From contig NZ_CP127295.1 in NCBI RefSeq assembly GCF_030285665.1, forward strand, positions 4,216,001 through 4,280,000: 64,000 nt of DNA, read 5' to 3'. Shown here piece by piece: positions 53,016 to 63,925 of this stretch (positions are counted from its first letter, which is position 1; each line of letters begins with the position of its first letter). The translations under genes and the position numbers were made by a program. This DNA comes from Amycolatopsis mongoliensis (GTDB lineage: Bacteria; Actinomycetota; Actinomycetes; Mycobacteriales; Pseudonocardiaceae). The notes beneath the pieces are model-generated. The model worked only from the letters and a program-made list of their open reading frames with translations, did not search any database and was not told where the DNA came from.

Positions 53016-54317
53016 TCAGAAGAAGAGCGTCGGGATAGCGGGCTCGCCGTGCGAGAGCTTGAGGCCCTCCCACGGCAGGCTGACCAGGCCGCGGCGCAGC
53101 CGCTGCCTCGCGTCGTCGAGCGTAGGCAGGTCGGCCTCCGCGCGGCCAGCACGGATCAGCGGGATCTGCAGGGTCCGGTCGTTCGGCTCGGGCTCGGGCG
53201 CGCCGCCCGCCGTGGTCCAGACGACCTCCTCGATCGCCGTGCCGGTGCCGCGGTGACGCCGCAGCGCGGACTTCCGGCCGCCGCGGGACTCCTTGTGGGC
53301 GCTGCGCTTCGCGACCGGCTTGCCGTCCACCTCGACCAGCTTGTAGACCATCCCGGCGGTCGGCGCGCCGGACCCGGTGACCACCGAGGTGCCGACGCCG
53401 TACGCGTCCACCGGCTCCGCGCGCAGTGCCGCGATGGCGTGCTCGTCGAGGTCGCCGGAGACGACGATCCGGGTGTCCTTCGCGCCGAGGGAGTCCAGCT
53501 GCTCGCGGGCGCGGCGGGCGAGCGGGCCGACGTCGCCCGAGTCGATCCGGATCGCGCCGAGCTCGGGCCCGGCGACGCGGACCGCGGTCTCGATGCCGGC
53601 GGTGATGTCGTAGGTGTCGACCAGCAGCGTCGTGTCCGCGCCCATCTTTTCGACCTGCGCGCGGAACGCCGCCTCTTCGCTGTCGTGCAGCAGCATGAAC
53701 GCGTGCGCGACGGTGCCGCGGGTCGGGATCCCGTAGCGGCGGCCGGCTTCGAGGTTGGACGTCGTCGCGAAACCGGCCAGGTAGGCGGCCCGCGCCGCGG
53801 CGACGGCGGCGTATTCGTGCGTGCGGCGCCCGCCCATCTCGATGATCGGCCGGCCGTGCGCGGCCCCGGACATCCGGGCCGCCGCGGACGCGATGGCGCT
53901 GTCGTGGTTGAGGATCGACAGCACCAGCGTCTCCAGCAGCACGCACTCGCCGAACGAGCCGGAGACGGTGAGGATCGGCGAGCCGGGGAAGTACAGCTCG
54001 CCCTCGGGGTAGCCGTCGACGTCACCCGAGAACTCGTAGTCCGCGAGCCAGGACAGCGTCGCGCCGTCGACTACCGCGGTGGCCTCCAGCTGTGCCAGCT
54101 CGGCGTCGGTGAAGCGGAAGTCCGCGATCGCGTCGAGGACGCGGGCGGTGCCCGCGACGACGCCGTAGCGGCGCCCGTCCGGCAGGCGCCGGGCGAACAC
54201 CTCGAACACGCAGGGCCGCGCGTGCGTCCCGTCGGCGAGCGCGCTGCCCAGCATGGTCAGCTCGTAGTGGTCGGTGAGCAGCGCAGTGCTGGTCGTGGCC
54301 GGCTCCGGTGAACCCAT
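53016..54317 (-). CDS. pncB: Nicotinate phosphoribosyltransferase
   Basis: Forms nicotinate mononucleotide from nicotinate and PRPP. 433 residues: [15 protein letters not shown] start, the phospho-histidine-type active site in [18 protein letters not shown], and [21 protein letters not shown] has TAGGCT (minus strand, 54324-54329) 6 nt upstream, leaderless. Divergent from clpS as in mycobacteria (Rv1330c/Rv1331). Confidence 0.95.
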   Translation of the reverse strand: MGSPEPATTSTALLTDHYELTMLGSALADGTHARPCVFEVFARRLPDGRRYGVVAGTARVLDAIADFRFTDAELAQLEATAVVDGATLSWLADYEFSGDVDGYPEGELYFPGSPILTVSGSFGECVLLETLVLSILNHDSAIASAAARMSGAAHGRPIIEMGGRRTHEYAAVAAARAAYLAGFATTSNLEAGRRYGIPTRGTVAHAFMLLHDSEEAAFRAQVEKMGADTTLLVDTYDITAGIETAVRVAGPELGAIRIDSGDVGPLARRAREQLDSLGAKDTRIVVSGDLDEHAIAALRAEPVDAYGVGTSVVTGSGAPTAGMVYKLVEVDGKPVAKRSAHKESRGGRKSALRRHRGTGTAIEEVVWTTAGGAPEPEPNDRTLQIPLIRAGRAEADLPTLDDARQRLRRGLVSLPWEGLKLSHGEPAIPTLFF

Positions 54318-54391
54318 GGGGGCAGCCTATTCACCCACATGGCCGGACCTGGCGCGGCGTACCCTGTCGCCTCCGTGACACCATGGGGTGC

Positions 54392-54691
54392 ATGTCCATG
54401 CCTGTCGCAGCCGAGCAGACGCAGGTCGAGCCGGCCGGTGCCGAGGTCGCCGAGTCGGACACACCCTGGCGGACCGTGGTGTGGAACGACCCGGTCAACC
54501 TGATGTCGTACGTCACGTACGTCTTCCAGAAGCTGTTCGGGTACGGCCGCGACCACGCCACCAAGCTCATGCTGGATGTGCACCACAAGGGCAAGGCGAT
54601 CGTCTCGTCCGGCACCAAGGAGAAGGTGGAGACCGACGTGGCGAAACTCCACGCGGCGGGTCTGTGGGCCACCATGGAGCAGACCTCGTGA
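54392..54691 (+). CDS. clpS: Clp protease adaptor ClpS
   Basis: N-end-rule adaptor delivering substrates to ClpC-ClpP. 99 residues: [21 protein letters not shown] holds the substrate-pocket Asn-Asp, and [20 protein letters not shown] the pocket His. Several in-frame ATGs exist (54383, 54392, 54398); 54392 is chosen for a GGGGTG just upstream. Its TGA overlaps the next GTG (GTGA). Confidence 0.94.
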   Translation: MSMPVAAEQTQVEPAGAEVAESDTPWRTVVWNDPVNLMSYVTYVFQKLFGYGRDHATKLMLDVHHKGKAIVSSGTKEKVETDVAKLHAAGLWATMEQTS

Positions 54692-55245
54692 ACGGCTGGC
54701 GGCGCAAGGGCGCCGTGATCCACGCGGGGTTCGAGCAGCAGGAAGCCGCGGTGCTGCGGGGACTGGTCAGCCAGCTCGAGGACATGCTCACCGCCCGCGC
54801 CGAGGAGGCGCCGCAGGACGAGCTCGCCGAGCTGACCGGCATCCGGATCGGGCCGACCGAGTCCCCGGACGACCCGGTGCTCTCGCGGCTGCTCCCGGAC
54901 TTCCACAAGCTCGACCCGGACAACCCGACCCGCGAGGACCTCGACTCCGCCGCGGCGATGCGTTCGCTGCACGAGCCGGAGCTGCTGGACCTCAAGGTCG
55001 GCGTGGCCAAGATCGTGCTCGACACGCTGCCCCGCGACGGCGGCCACGTCCGGCTGACCGAGGAGCAGGCCGACGCCTGGCTGGGCGCGCTCAACGACGT
55101 CCGGCTGGCGCTCGGCACGGCGCTCGACGTCACCGACGACATGCCCGACGAACTGCCCGAGGACGACCCGCGGGCGCCGCACCTGGGCGTCTACCACTGG
55201 CTGACCTGGGTGCAGGAGACGCTGATCCAGGCGCTGACCGGATGA
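54688..55245 (+). CDS. DUF2017 protein
   Basis: A 185-residue soluble helical protein of the DUF2017 family (Rv1332 position). [20 protein letters not shown], then acidic linkers, and [19 protein letters not shown] at the end. Always next to clpS in actinobacteria, so a link to proteolysis is suspected, but function is unknown. GTG start coupled to clpS; its own stop overlaps the peptidase ATG. Confidence 0.9.
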   Translation: MNGWRRKGAVIHAGFEQQEAAVLRGLVSQLEDMLTARAEEAPQDELAELTGIRIGPTESPDDPVLSRLLPDFHKLDPDNPTREDLDSAAAMRSLHEPELLDLKVGVAKIVLDTLPRDGGHVRLTEEQADAWLGALNDVRLALGTALDVTDDMPDELPEDDPRAPHLGVYHWLTWVQETLIQALTG

Positions 55246-56222
55246 TCACCGACGTGCCGGGTGTCCTGGTCGGGCACCACGAGCGGGTGGGCGACGGCTG
55301 GGCGACCGGGACGACGGTGGTCCTGGTGCCCGACGGCGCGGTCGGCGCGGTGGACCAGCGCGGCGGCGCACCCGGCACGCGGGAGACCAACCTGCTGGAG
55401 CCGGAGAACCTGGTGCAGCGGGTCAACGCGATCTGCCTGTCCGGCGGGAGCGCGTACGGGCTGGCCGCGGCCGACGGCGTCATGCGGTGGCTCGCCGAGC
55501 GGAACCTGGGGTTCCCGGTGGGCACGCAGCCGCACGAGGTCGTGCCGATCGTGCCCGCGGCCGTGCTGTTCGACCTGCCGCGCAGTGAGTGGGGCAACCG
55601 GCCGGACGCGTCCTTCGGGTACGCGGCGTGCGAAGCGGCTTCGGACTCGTTCGCGCAGGGGACGGTCGGTGCGGGCGCGGGGGCGGCGGTGGGGTCGCTG
55701 AAGGGCGGGATCGGCTCCGCGAGCGAGGTCGTCGGCGAGTACACGGTCGGGGCGCTGGCGGCGGTCAACGCGGCGGGCGAGGCCGTGGACCTCTCGACCG
55801 GACGCGCGTACGCGGCCGACCACGGCGACTTCGGTGTGACATGGCCCTCGCGCGCCGCTTCGCTGCCTTCTCGCGCGACCGACCTGAACACGACGATCGG
55901 TGTGGTCGCGGTGGACGCGGCGCTGGCGAAGGCCGAGGCGCGGCGGATCGCGGTCGCGGCCCAGGACGGGCTGGCGCGCGCGGTGCGCCCGGCCCACACG
56001 ATGTTCGACGGCGACACGGTGTTCGCGCTGGCCACGGGCGCCCGCGAGCTGCCGGAGGCGAGCGGTCCGTTCGGCGCGGCGGCGCGCCCGGCGGCGCTGG
56101 ACGCGCTGTGCTCGGCGGCCGCGCGGGTGTTCGCGCGGGCGATGGTCCGCGGTTTCCTGGCGGCGACGACGGCCGGCGGGGTGCCGGCCTACCGCGACGT
56201 CTGGCCGGAAGCCTTCGCCTGA
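55242..56222 (+). CDS. P1 (S58, DmpA/NylC-like) family peptidase
   Basis: A 326-residue self-cleaving N-terminal nucleophile hydrolase. The likely autocleavage site is Asn-Thr in DLNTTIGVVAVDAAL, creating an N-terminal Thr nucleophile as in NylC-like enzymes. CLSGGSAYGLAAADGVMRWL is the conserved front motif. Natural substrate unknown (aminopeptidase or amide hydrolase). Third gene of the clpS block (Rv1333 position). Confidence 0.9.
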   Translation: MITDVPGVLVGHHERVGDGWATGTTVVLVPDGAVGAVDQRGGAPGTRETNLLEPENLVQRVNAICLSGGSAYGLAAADGVMRWLAERNLGFPVGTQPHEVVPIVPAAVLFDLPRSEWGNRPDASFGYAACEAASDSFAQGTVGAGAGAAVGSLKGGIGSASEVVGEYTVGALAAVNAAGEAVDLSTGRAYAADHGDFGVTWPSRAASLPSRATDLNTTIGVVAVDAALAKAEARRIAVAAQDGLARAVRPAHTMFDGDTVFALATGARELPEASGPFGAAARPAALDALCSAAARVFARAMVRGFLAATTAGGVPAYRDVWPEAFA

Positions 56223-56223
56223 G

Positions 56224-56658
56224 TCACAGGTCCGGGAGCGGGTCCGGCGGCAGGTCGCGAGCGCCTTCGAGGTTCGCCGCGCGGACCGCGCTCACGTACT
56301 CCTCGTCGATTTCCAGGTGCAGCCGGGCGAAGGACAGCACCGGGCCGAGCGAAGGGTGGACCTCGACCGGGCCGATCTCGGTCCGCCGGGGGAGCCGGTC
56401 GTAGACGGCTTTCGGCGTGTGGCGGCGGAAGCGGCCGCCGTAGAGCACGGTGATGCCGCGGTCGGTGACCACGACGAAGAACGCGGCCCTCGTGCGGACG
56501 CCGTCGACGTAGAGCGAGATCCCGGGGATGAGGTACTGGATGCGTTCGGCGTCTTCGAGGAACTTGCGGCACCGTTCGCGGGCGATCGCGGTACAGGCAT
56601 GCCTCGATTGTCCTGGTGAGCGCAATATCTCATCATCTGGACAGCTTGTGTCCACCAC
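56224..56658 (-). CDS. Hypothetical PH-like protein
   Basis: Up to 144 residues. The body RCRKFLEDAERIQYLIPG... FFVVVTDRGITVLYGGRF looks like a single beta-rich PH-like domain common in actinobacteria. The start is uncertain: GTG at 56658 lacks a good ribosome site and lies over the mec promoter; a later non-ATG start near 56620 is possible. Stop 1 bp past the convergent peptidase gene end. Function unknown. Confidence 0.55.
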   Translation of the reverse strand: MVDTSCPDDEILRSPGQSRHACTAIARERCRKFLEDAERIQYLIPGISLYVDGVRTRAAFFVVVTDRGITVLYGGRFRRHTPKAVYDRLPRRTEIGPVEVHPSLGPVLSFARLHLEIDEEYVSAVRAANLEGARDLPPDPLPDL

Positions 56659-56659
56659 C

Positions 56660-56665
56660 TAAGAT
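56660..56665 (+). promoter_or_regulatory. -10 box of mec (leaderless)
   Basis: TAAGAT ends 6 nt before the GTG of mec. It is embedded in two inverted repeats: TGGACA/TGTCCA (about 56638-56654) and CCACCA/TGGTGG around the box itself, which could bind a regulator of the cysteine genes. Confidence 0.55.
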
Positions 56666-56671
56666 GGTGGT

Positions 56672-57079
56672 GTGCTCCGGATCCGCCGTGACCTCGTCGA
56701 CGAGATCGTCGCCCATGCCCGCCGTGACCACCCCGACGAGGCGTGCGGCGTGATCGCCGGGCCCGAAGGGTCCGACTCGCCCGAGCGGTTCATCCCCATG
56801 CAGAACGCCGCCCGGTCGCCGACGTTCTACGAATTCGACTCCGGCGACCTGCTGAAGCTCTACCGCGAGATGGACGCCAACGACGAGGTGCCCGTGGTGA
56901 TCTACCACTCGCACACCGCGACCGAGGCGTACCCGTCGCGGACCGACGCGAACATCGCGGCCGAGCCGGACGCGCACTACGTGCTCGTCTCCACCCGCGA
57001 CCCCGAAGTGCACGAGCTCCGTTCGTACCGGATCGTGGACGCCGAGATCACCGAGGAGCCGGTCGAGATCGTCGACTGA
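56672..57079 (+). CDS. mec: CysO-cysteine peptidase Mec (JAMM/MPN+)
   Basis: Zinc peptidase that releases cysteine from the CysO carrier protein. 135 residues with a full JAMM site: Glu23 in PDEACGVIAG and H79, H81, S89, D92 in YHSHTATEAYPSRTD. First gene of the mec-cysO-cysM locus, the O-phosphoserine route described in M. tuberculosis (Rv1334-1336). GTG, leaderless pattern. Confidence 0.95.
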   Translation: MLRIRRDLVDEIVAHARRDHPDEACGVIAGPEGSDSPERFIPMQNAARSPTFYEFDSGDLLKLYREMDANDEVPVVIYHSHTATEAYPSRTDANIAAEPDAHYVLVSTRDPEVHELRSYRIVDAEITEEPVEIVD

Positions 57080-57145
57080 GCCCGCTCGGAACAAACCGCG
57101 CGCCGAAGGCGTCTGCGTGTAAGAACCCACCGGAGGTAAGAACCC

Positions 57146-57418
57146 ATGGCCGTGACCGTCTCCATCCCGACGATCCTGCGCACCCACACCGGCGGCGAGA
57201 AGTCCGTCGAGGCGAAGGGCGCGACCGTCCTCGAGGTCATCGACGACGTCGAGTCCCGCCACGCCGGCATCAAGGGCCGCCTGGTGAAGGAGGAGAAGCT
57301 GCACCGCTTCATCAACGTCTACGTCAACGACGAGGACGTGCGCTTCGCCGGCGGCCTCGAGGCCGAGGTCAAGGACGGCGACACCCTGACCATCCTCCCC
57401 GCCGTGGCCGGTGGCTGA
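57146..57418 (+). CDS. cysO: Sulfur carrier protein CysO (MoaD/ThiS family)
   Basis: A 90-residue ubiquitin-like carrier ending in AVAGG; the terminal Gly is thiocarboxylated and delivers sulfide to CysM. ATG with GGAGG (57132-57136) upstream. It lies 66 bp after mec and 3 bp before cysM, so the two are co-expressed. Confidence 0.96.
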   Translation: MAVTVSIPTILRTHTGGEKSVEAKGATVLEVIDDVESRHAGIKGRLVKEEKLHRFINVYVNDEDVRFAGGLEAEVKDGDTLTILPAVAGG

Positions 57419-58372
<954 letters not shown>

Positions 58373-58373
58373 G

Positions 58374-59201
58374 TCACTCGGCCTGCCAGAGTTCGGGCAG
58401 GGCGAGGTCGATGCCGTCGGCCTCGGCCAGCCGCGTGAAGGTCGCCATCGTCGTCCCCAGGTCGTCGAACACCTTCGGCAGCAGCTTGAGCGGCTTCGAC
58501 AACGGGCGCCAGAAGGCGTCCCAGTGGATCGGCCGGACGACGCGGGGGTGCACCGCGCCCACCGTCTCCCGCCAGTACTCTTCGCGCCATTCCTCCGTCT
58601 GCTTGCCGGCCGCTCCGGCGCCGAGGTAGACGACGTCCGCGTCGTGGCCGGCCAGTGCGCCGGGCACGAAGTTCGCCGACGCGTGGACCAGGACGCTGCC
58701 CGCCGCGTGCGCGATGTGGAACGAGTAGCAGCGGCCGGTCTTGAAGGCCTTCGCCCTGGCCGGCAGCCGGACCGGCTCGGTGATCTCGCCCGGTACCCGG
58801 TCGCCGTCGCTGTGCTCGGCGTCGACCGGAGTCACGGTGAAGGCCCCGAACTCCACCGGCTTGCCCGGCACCAGCTCCTCGAACGGCTTCGCGGCCAGGC
58901 CGTAGCCCTCCTGGACCTTCCGGGTGGACGGCGAGCCGGCCAGCGTGGCACCGGTCAGCTCGGCGACGACCGGCGCGTCGAGAACGTGGTCGACGTGCGA
59001 GTGCGCCACCAGGACGGCGTCGAGCTCCGTGACACCGAGCCGCCGCAGGGCCTCGTCGATCCGGCCGCGGTCCGGCGCCACCCGCGTCGCCATCTTCAGC
59101 AGCGACGGCCGGGAGAAGAAGCCGTCGACCAGGACGGCCGAGCCGCCGTCGGTGACCAGGACGTTCGAGACCCCGGCGAACGCCGTGCGCAGTTCGGGCA
59201 T
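58374..59201 (-). CDS. MBL-fold metallohydrolase
   Basis: A 275-residue metallo-beta-lactamase-fold protein. The metal site is HSHVDH, followed by DAEHSDGDRVPGE, VHASANF and a late RPIHWDAFWR His. Related to lactonase/lipoprotein-like MBL proteins of UlaG type; substrate unknown. ATG 59201; a longer open frame overlapping the racemase gene is rejected. Convergent with cysM (1-bp gap), divergent from the racemase. Confidence 0.87.
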   Translation of the reverse strand: MPELRTAFAGVSNVLVTDGGSAVLVDGFFSRPSLLKMATRVAPDRGRIDEALRRLGVTELDAVLVAHSHVDHVLDAPVVAELTGATLAGSPSTRKVQEGYGLAAKPFEELVPGKPVEFGAFTVTPVDAEHSDGDRVPGEITEPVRLPARAKAFKTGRCYSFHIAHAAGSVLVHASANFVPGALAGHDADVVYLGAGAAGKQTEEWREEYWRETVGAVHPRVVRPIHWDAFWRPLSKPLKLLPKVFDDLGTTMATFTRLAEADGIDLALPELWQAE

Positions 59202-59210
59202 GCTGACATC

Positions 59211-59927
59211 ATGAAGGTCATCGGGCTGCTGGGCGGGATGAGCTGGGAATCGTCCATCGAGTACTACCGCTTGGTGAATGAACGGGTGAAGGCCCTCCTC
59301 GGCGGGTTCCACTCGGCGCACACCGTGCTCTACTCCGTCGACTTCGCCGCCGTCGAGGCCATGCAGGCCGAAGACCGCTGGGACGACGCCGGCGCCGAGC
59401 TGAACCGCGCGGCGAAAGCCTTGGAGGCCGCGGGCGCCGACTTCGTCGTGCTCTGCACCAACACCATGCACAAGGTCGCCGACCAGCTGGCCGACGGCCT
59501 CCGCATCCCGCTGCTGCACCTCGGCGACGCCACGGCCGCGGCCATCCGGGCGGCCGGGATCCGCCGCGTCGGGCTCCTCGGCACCGGGTTCACCATGGGG
59601 CAGCCGTTCTACCGCGACCGGCTCGCCGCGCACGGTCTGGACGTGCTGGTGCCCGGTGCCGAAGACCGCGACCTGGTGCACCGGGTCATCTACGACGAGC
59701 TGGTGCTCGGCGTCGTGAAGCCCGAGTCCCGGGAGGCCTACCGCGGCGTGATCGCGCGGCTGGCCGAGGCGGGCGCCGAGGGCGTGATCTACGGGTGCAC
59801 GGAGATCGAGCTGCTCGTCGGCCCGGAGGACTCGCCGGTGCCGACGTTCCCGACGACCCGCCTGCACGCCGACGCCGCCGTCGACTTCGCGCTGGGCAAG
59901 ACCCCCCTGCCGGTGCCGCCTGCCTGA
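59211..59927 (+). CDS. Aspartate/glutamate racemase family protein (YgeA-like)
   Basis: A 238-residue two-domain racemase. GLLGGMSWESSIEYYRLVNE is the start motif; the two catalytic Cys are in VVLCTNTMHKVAD and GVIYGCTEIELL. It is a PLP-independent amino-acid racemase; it could make D-Asp, D-Glu or another D-amino acid. Distinct from MurI at 61.5 kb. 9-bp divergent spacer with the MBL gene. Confidence 0.9.
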   Translation: MKVIGLLGGMSWESSIEYYRLVNERVKALLGGFHSAHTVLYSVDFAAVEAMQAEDRWDDAGAELNRAAKALEAAGADFVVLCTNTMHKVADQLADGLRIPLLHLGDATAAAIRAAGIRRVGLLGTGFTMGQPFYRDRLAAHGLDVLVPGAEDRDLVHRVIYDELVLGVVKPESREAYRGVIARLAEAGAEGVIYGCTEIELLVGPEDSPVPTFPTTRLHADAAVDFALGKTPLPVPPA

Positions 59928-59928
59928 G

Positions 59929-60780
59929 TCACACGGCGACCACCGGCCCGCCGCCCGCGTGGGTTTCGTGCTGCCCGACGACCTGCCGCCACAGCTGCTC
60001 GCGCTCCCCGGCGGTGAACAGGTCCGGGGTGACGCCGAAGACGTCCGCCGCGGCCGTCCACCAGTCCTCCGGTGACTCGACGACTTCCTTGGCGCCGTGG
60101 CGGTTCAGGGTCAGCGCCCGCAGGGTGTCGACGCCCGCGGCGTCCCGGCGTTGCAGCACGCAGACCCGGACGAACCCGGACTCCGGTGCGGTCGACAGCC
60201 ACGCGTGCTTCTCCGCGAAGTCGGCCATCTCCGCCGCGCCCGGCGCGAAGTCGAAGCCCGCGAAGCTGCCCGACGGGTCGTGGTCGAACCGCCAGCCACC
60301 CGGCGCCACCTCCGAGGGCCGCAGCCGGTAGGTGTGCGGGCCCTGGGCGTACGTGCCTTCCCGTAGGGGGAGGGGCTCGTGGATGCCGTCACCCAGCCCG
60401 GCGTCCACCAGCCACGTCGTCTCCGGCTCGTCCGGCACCCCGGTGACGGTCAGTGCCAGGTGGTTGCGGTCGACGTTCGGCGCGTCGCCCGGACCGCCCT
60501 GCACCCCGCCGAGGTGGCGCGTGACCTGGTAGCCGAGCTCGCGCAGCAAGGCCGAGAAGGCGCCGTTCAGGTGGTAGCAGTACCCGCCGCGACCTCGCAG
60601 GATCCGCGCGAGCGACGCCGACGGCTCCAGCGGCGTCGGCCGCCCGAGCTGGACCTCCAGCGCCTCGTACGGCACGCGCTCGACCTGCGCCGCGTGCAGC
60701 CGCCGCAGCGCGGCCACGCTCGGCGGCTCCGCGTCGAGGCCGAGCCGCTCCAGGTACCCGTGAACGTCGAAGTTCCCCAT
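59929..60780 (-). CDS. nat: Arylamine N-acetyltransferase
   Basis: A 283-residue NAT. The catalytic triad is Cys68 (RGRGGYCYHLNGAF), His107 (VDRNHLALTV) and Asp126 (LVDAGLGD). The usual Glu two after Cys is His here (CYH instead of CFE), a modest departure. It acetylates arylamines/hydrazines from acetyl-CoA, or acts in amide closure in secondary metabolism. ATG 60780; no partner genes around. Ends 2 bp from the racemase stop on the other strand. Confidence 0.92.
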   Translation of the reverse strand: MGNFDVHGYLERLGLDAEPPSVAALRRLHAAQVERVPYEALEVQLGRPTPLEPSASLARILRGRGGYCYHLNGAFSALLRELGYQVTRHLGGVQGGPGDAPNVDRNHLALTVTGVPDEPETTWLVDAGLGDGIHEPLPLREGTYAQGPHTYRLRPSEVAPGGWRFDHDPSGSFAGFDFAPGAAEMADFAEKHAWLSTAPESGFVRVCVLQRRDAAGVDTLRALTLNRHGAKEVVESPEDWWTAAADVFGVTPDLFTAGEREQLWRQVVGQHETHAGGGPVVAV

Positions 60781-60874
60781 GCCCCGAGACGCTAGCGGCA
60801 GGCACCGACAGAAAGCGGGGATCAGGGATTTCACCCGAGGCGGACCGACCGGGCCCTGACGTAGCGTCGGTCCC

Positions 60875-61525
60875 GTGAGCACCTTGCCCGTGAACCCGGT
60901 CCCGGAAACCGACGCCGCCAAGCGCGTGCTGCCGCCCAGACCGAAGGCGGCCGCGCTCGTCGCGCTCTCGTTCACCCTGCTGCTCTACCTGGTCGAGCTG
61001 GTGGACGTGATCCTGCCCGGCGACCTGGACCAGGGCGGCATCCACTCCCGGGTGCTGTCCGGCCTCGACGGCGTGCTGTTCGCGCCGCTGCTGCACGCCG
61101 GCTGGTCGCACCTCTTCGCGAACACCGTGCCGGTGCTCGTGTTCTCCTTCCTCGCCATGGCCGCCGGGATCGGCCGGTTCGCCCTGGTCACGGCCATCAT
61201 CTGGGTGGTGTCCGGGCTCGGGGTGTGGCTGATCGGGCCGGCGAACGCCGTCACCGTCGGCGCGTCCGGGCTGGCCTTCGGCTGGCTCGCCTACCTGCTG
61301 GTGCGCGGCATCTTCAACCGCGCGGCCGGGCAGATCCTGGTCGCCGTCGTCCTGCTCGGCGTGTGGAGCGGCATGCTCGTCGGCCTGCTGCCCGGCAACC
61401 CCGGCGTTTCCTGGCAGGGACACGTCTTCGGCGCGCTGGCCGGTGTCCTCGCGGCGTGGCTGACCAGCCGCACGGGCAAGTCGCGCAAAGCCGTGCCCGC
61501 GGCTCCGGGTAACCTCGAAGGGTGA
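60875..61525 (+). CDS. Rhomboid family intramembrane serine protease
   Basis: A 216-residue membrane protease, six helices. The serine motif [12 protein letters not shown] and the His in [12 protein letters not shown] form the catalytic dyad; [16 protein letters not shown] is the conserved second-helix segment. GTG with TAGCGT (60862-60867) 7 nt upstream, leaderless. Same position as Rv1337, before murI, and overlapping it (GTGA). Confidence 0.94.
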   Translation: MSTLPVNPVPETDAAKRVLPPRPKAAALVALSFTLLLYLVELVDVILPGDLDQGGIHSRVLSGLDGVLFAPLLHAGWSHLFANTVPVLVFSFLAMAAGIGRFALVTAIIWVVSGLGVWLIGPANAVTVGASGLAFGWLAYLLVRGIFNRAAGQILVAVVLLGVWSGMLVGLLPGNPGVSWQGHVFGALAGVLAAWLTSRTGKSRKAVPAAPGNLEG

Positions 61526-62328
61526 CGTCTCCGCCCGCTGATGCCCCGATCGGCGTGTTCGATTCCGGCGTCGGCGGGCTGACGGTCGCGAGGGCGCTCC
61601 TCGAGCAGCTGCCCGCCGAGCAGCTCCGCTACGTCGGCGACACGGCGCACAACCCGTACGGCCCGCTCCCGATCGCCACCGCCCGCCGCTACGCGCTCGC
61701 GGCCCTCGACGAGATCGTCGAAAGCGGCGTGAAGGCCCTGGTCATCGCCTGCAACACGGCGTCCGCGGCCTGCCTGCGCGACGCGCGCGAGCGCTACGAC
61801 GTGCCGGTGATCGAGGTCGTCCTGCCCGCCGCGCGCCGGGCCGTCGTGGCCACGCACACCGGCCGGGTCGGCGTGATCGGCACCGAGGGCACCGTGCGGT
61901 CGCGCGCCTACGAGGACGCGTTCGCGGCCGCGCCGGGCATCACGCTCACCAGCGTCGCCTGCCCGCGGTTCGTCGACTTCGTCGAGCGCGGCATCACCTC
62001 CGGCCGCCAGGTGCTCGGGCTCGCGCAGGGCTACCTGCAGCCGCTGCTCGACGCCGAGGTCGACACGCTCGTGCTCGGCTGCACGCACTACCCGCTCCTG
62101 CAGGGGGTGCTGCAGATCGTGATGGGCCAGGAGGTCACCCTGGTTTCGAGCGCGGACGAGACGGCCAAGGACGTCGTCCGCGTGCTCACCGAGCGGGACC
62201 TGCTGACGACCCGGGAGACGCCGCCGCGGCACGAGTTCCTCGCCACCGGCTCGGCCGAGCCGTTCACCCGGCTCGCCCAGCGGTTCATGGGGTTCGCCCC
62301 GGGTGTCCTCGCTCCCACCACCGCGTGA
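61522..62328 (+). CDS. murI: Glutamate racemase
   Basis: Provides D-glutamate for peptidoglycan. 268 residues: [18 protein letters not shown], catalytic Cys in [13 protein letters not shown] and [14 protein letters not shown] start overlapping the rhomboid stop. Together with murA at 10.1 kb it is a cell-wall gene of the window. Confidence 0.96.
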   Translation: MTSPPADAPIGVFDSGVGGLTVARALLEQLPAEQLRYVGDTAHNPYGPLPIATARRYALAALDEIVESGVKALVIACNTASAACLRDARERYDVPVIEVVLPAARRAVVATHTGRVGVIGTEGTVRSRAYEDAFAAAPGITLTSVACPRFVDFVERGITSGRQVLGLAQGYLQPLLDAEVDTLVLGCTHYPLLQGVLQIVMGQEVTLVSSADETAKDVVRVLTERDLLTTRETPPRHEFLATGSAEPFTRLAQRFMGFAPGVLAPTTA

Positions 62329-62357
62329 TCAGGCCGCCCGGCGCTTAGGGTGTCGAC

Positions 62358-63125
62358 GTGCGACTGACCATCCTCGGGTGCTCCGGCAGCATCCCCGGGC
62401 CGAACACCGCCGCGTCCGGCTACCTGGTCGAGGCGGAAGGCTTCCTGCTCGGCCTCGAGCTCGGCAACGGCACGCTGGCGCAGCTGCAGGCCGTGACCGA
62501 CCCGTTCGACCTGGACGCCCTGGTGCTCACGCACCTGCACCCCGACCACTGCGCCGACGTCAGCGCGCTCACCGTCCTGCGGCGCTACCACCCGGCGCCG
62601 CCGTACCCGGCGCGCCCGCGCCTGCTGCCGCTGTACGCGCCGCCGGACGCGCCCGTCCGGCTGGCCAACGCGTACGCGCCCAACGAGGCCGAGCGGGCCG
62701 TCACCGACCTCACCGACGTCTACGACTTCCACCCGCTGCGCCCGGAGCCGTTCCGGATCGGCCCGTTCGAGGTCGTCGCGGTCGAGGTCGACCACCCGAC
62801 CCCGGCGTACGGCCTGCGCATCTCCTACGGCGGCCGGATCCTCGCGTTCACCGGCGACACCGGCCCGTGCGCGGCGCTCAACGAGCTCGCCGACGGCGTC
62901 GACCTGCTGCTCGCCGAGGCGTCGTGGACGGATTCGGCCGAACGCCCGGCCGGCGTGCACCTGTCGGGGAAGCAGGCCGGCGAGCTGGCGCGCGACGCCG
63001 GTGTCGGGCGGCTGCTGCTGACGCACATCGCGCCGTGGACGGATCCCGGTGCGGTTCTGGCCGAGGCTTCGGCGGAGTTCCCGGGAGCCGAGGTCGTGAA
63101 GCAGGGTGCCGTCTACGACGTCTGA
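62358..63125 (+). CDS. MBL-fold phosphodiesterase (Rv1339-like)
   Basis: A 255-residue MBL protein of the RNase Z/cyclic-nucleotide phosphodiesterase branch: GCSGSIPGPNTAASGYLV start, metal motif THLHPDHCAD, GDTGPC, and THIAPWTDPG near the end. The M. tuberculosis homologue Rv1339 has been described as an atypical cAMP phosphodiesterase. GTG with TAGGGT (62346-62351) 6 nt upstream, leaderless. Confidence 0.9.
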   Translation: MRLTILGCSGSIPGPNTAASGYLVEAEGFLLGLELGNGTLAQLQAVTDPFDLDALVLTHLHPDHCADVSALTVLRRYHPAPPYPARPRLLPLYAPPDAPVRLANAYAPNEAERAVTDLTDVYDFHPLRPEPFRIGPFEVVAVEVDHPTPAYGLRISYGGRILAFTGDTGPCAALNELADGVDLLLAEASWTDSAERPAGVHLSGKQAGELARDAGVGRLLLTHIAPWTDPGAVLAEASAEFPGAEVVKQGAVYDV

Positions 63126-63148
63126 ACCGCCGGTCCTAGAGTGCTCCC

Positions 63149-63925
63149 GTGGCTCGAAAAGATGGCAGGAACGACGACCAGCTCCGTGACATCAAGATCA
63201 CCCGGGGGTTCCAGCAGTGGCCGGCGGGGTCGGTGCTGATCGAATTCGGCAACACGCGCGTGCTGTGCGCCGCGAGCGTCACCGAAGGGGTGCCGCGCTG
63301 GCGGGCCGGATCCGGGCTCGGGTGGGTGACCGCCGAGTACGCGATGCTGCCGTCCGCGACCAACACCCGCAGTGACCGCGAGTCCGTGAAGGGCCGGATC
63401 GGCGGGCGCACGCACGAGATCTCGCGGCTGATCGGCCGTTCGCTGCGCGCCTGCATCGATCTGGCGGCGCTGGGCGAGAACACGATCGTCATCGACTGCG
63501 ACGTCATCCAGGCCGACGGCGGCACGCGCACGGCCGCGGTGACCGGCGGCTACGTCGCGCTGGCCGACGCGATCACGTGGCTGGGCGCGGCGAACCGGCT
63601 CAACGACCCGCAGCCGCTGTCGACGTCGGTGGCCGCGGTGAGCGTCGGCGTGGTCGACGGCCGGGTGCGGCTCGACCTGCCGTACGAAGAGGACTCGCGC
63701 GCCGAGGTCGACATGAACGTGGTCGCCACCGACGCGGGCACGCTGATCGAGGTCCAGGGCACCGGCGAGGGCGCGACCTTCGCCCGGTCCACTTTGGACA
63801 AGATGCTGGACATGGCGCAGGCCGGCTGCGAAGAGCTGACCCGGCTGCAGAACGAGGCCCTGGCGCTGCCGTACCCCGGCGAGCTGCCGGAACCGCGTCC
63901 GGACAAGAAGAAGGGCTCGAAGTGA
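63149..63925 (+). CDS. rph: Ribonuclease PH
   Basis: Phosphorolytic 3' trimming of tRNA. 258 residues: [51 protein letters not shown] and [19 protein letters not shown] are hallmark segments. GTG with TAGAGT (63137-63142) 6 nt upstream. Its stop overlaps the rdgB GTG (GTGA). Confidence 0.97.
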   Translation: MARKDGRNDDQLRDIKITRGFQQWPAGSVLIEFGNTRVLCAASVTEGVPRWRAGSGLGWVTAEYAMLPSATNTRSDRESVKGRIGGRTHEISRLIGRSLRACIDLAALGENTIVIDCDVIQADGGTRTAAVTGGYVALADAITWLGAANRLNDPQPLSTSVAAVSVGVVDGRVRLDLPYEEDSRAEVDMNVVATDAGTLIEVQGTGEGATFARSTLDKMLDMAQAGCEELTRLQNEALALPYPGELPEPRPDKKKGSK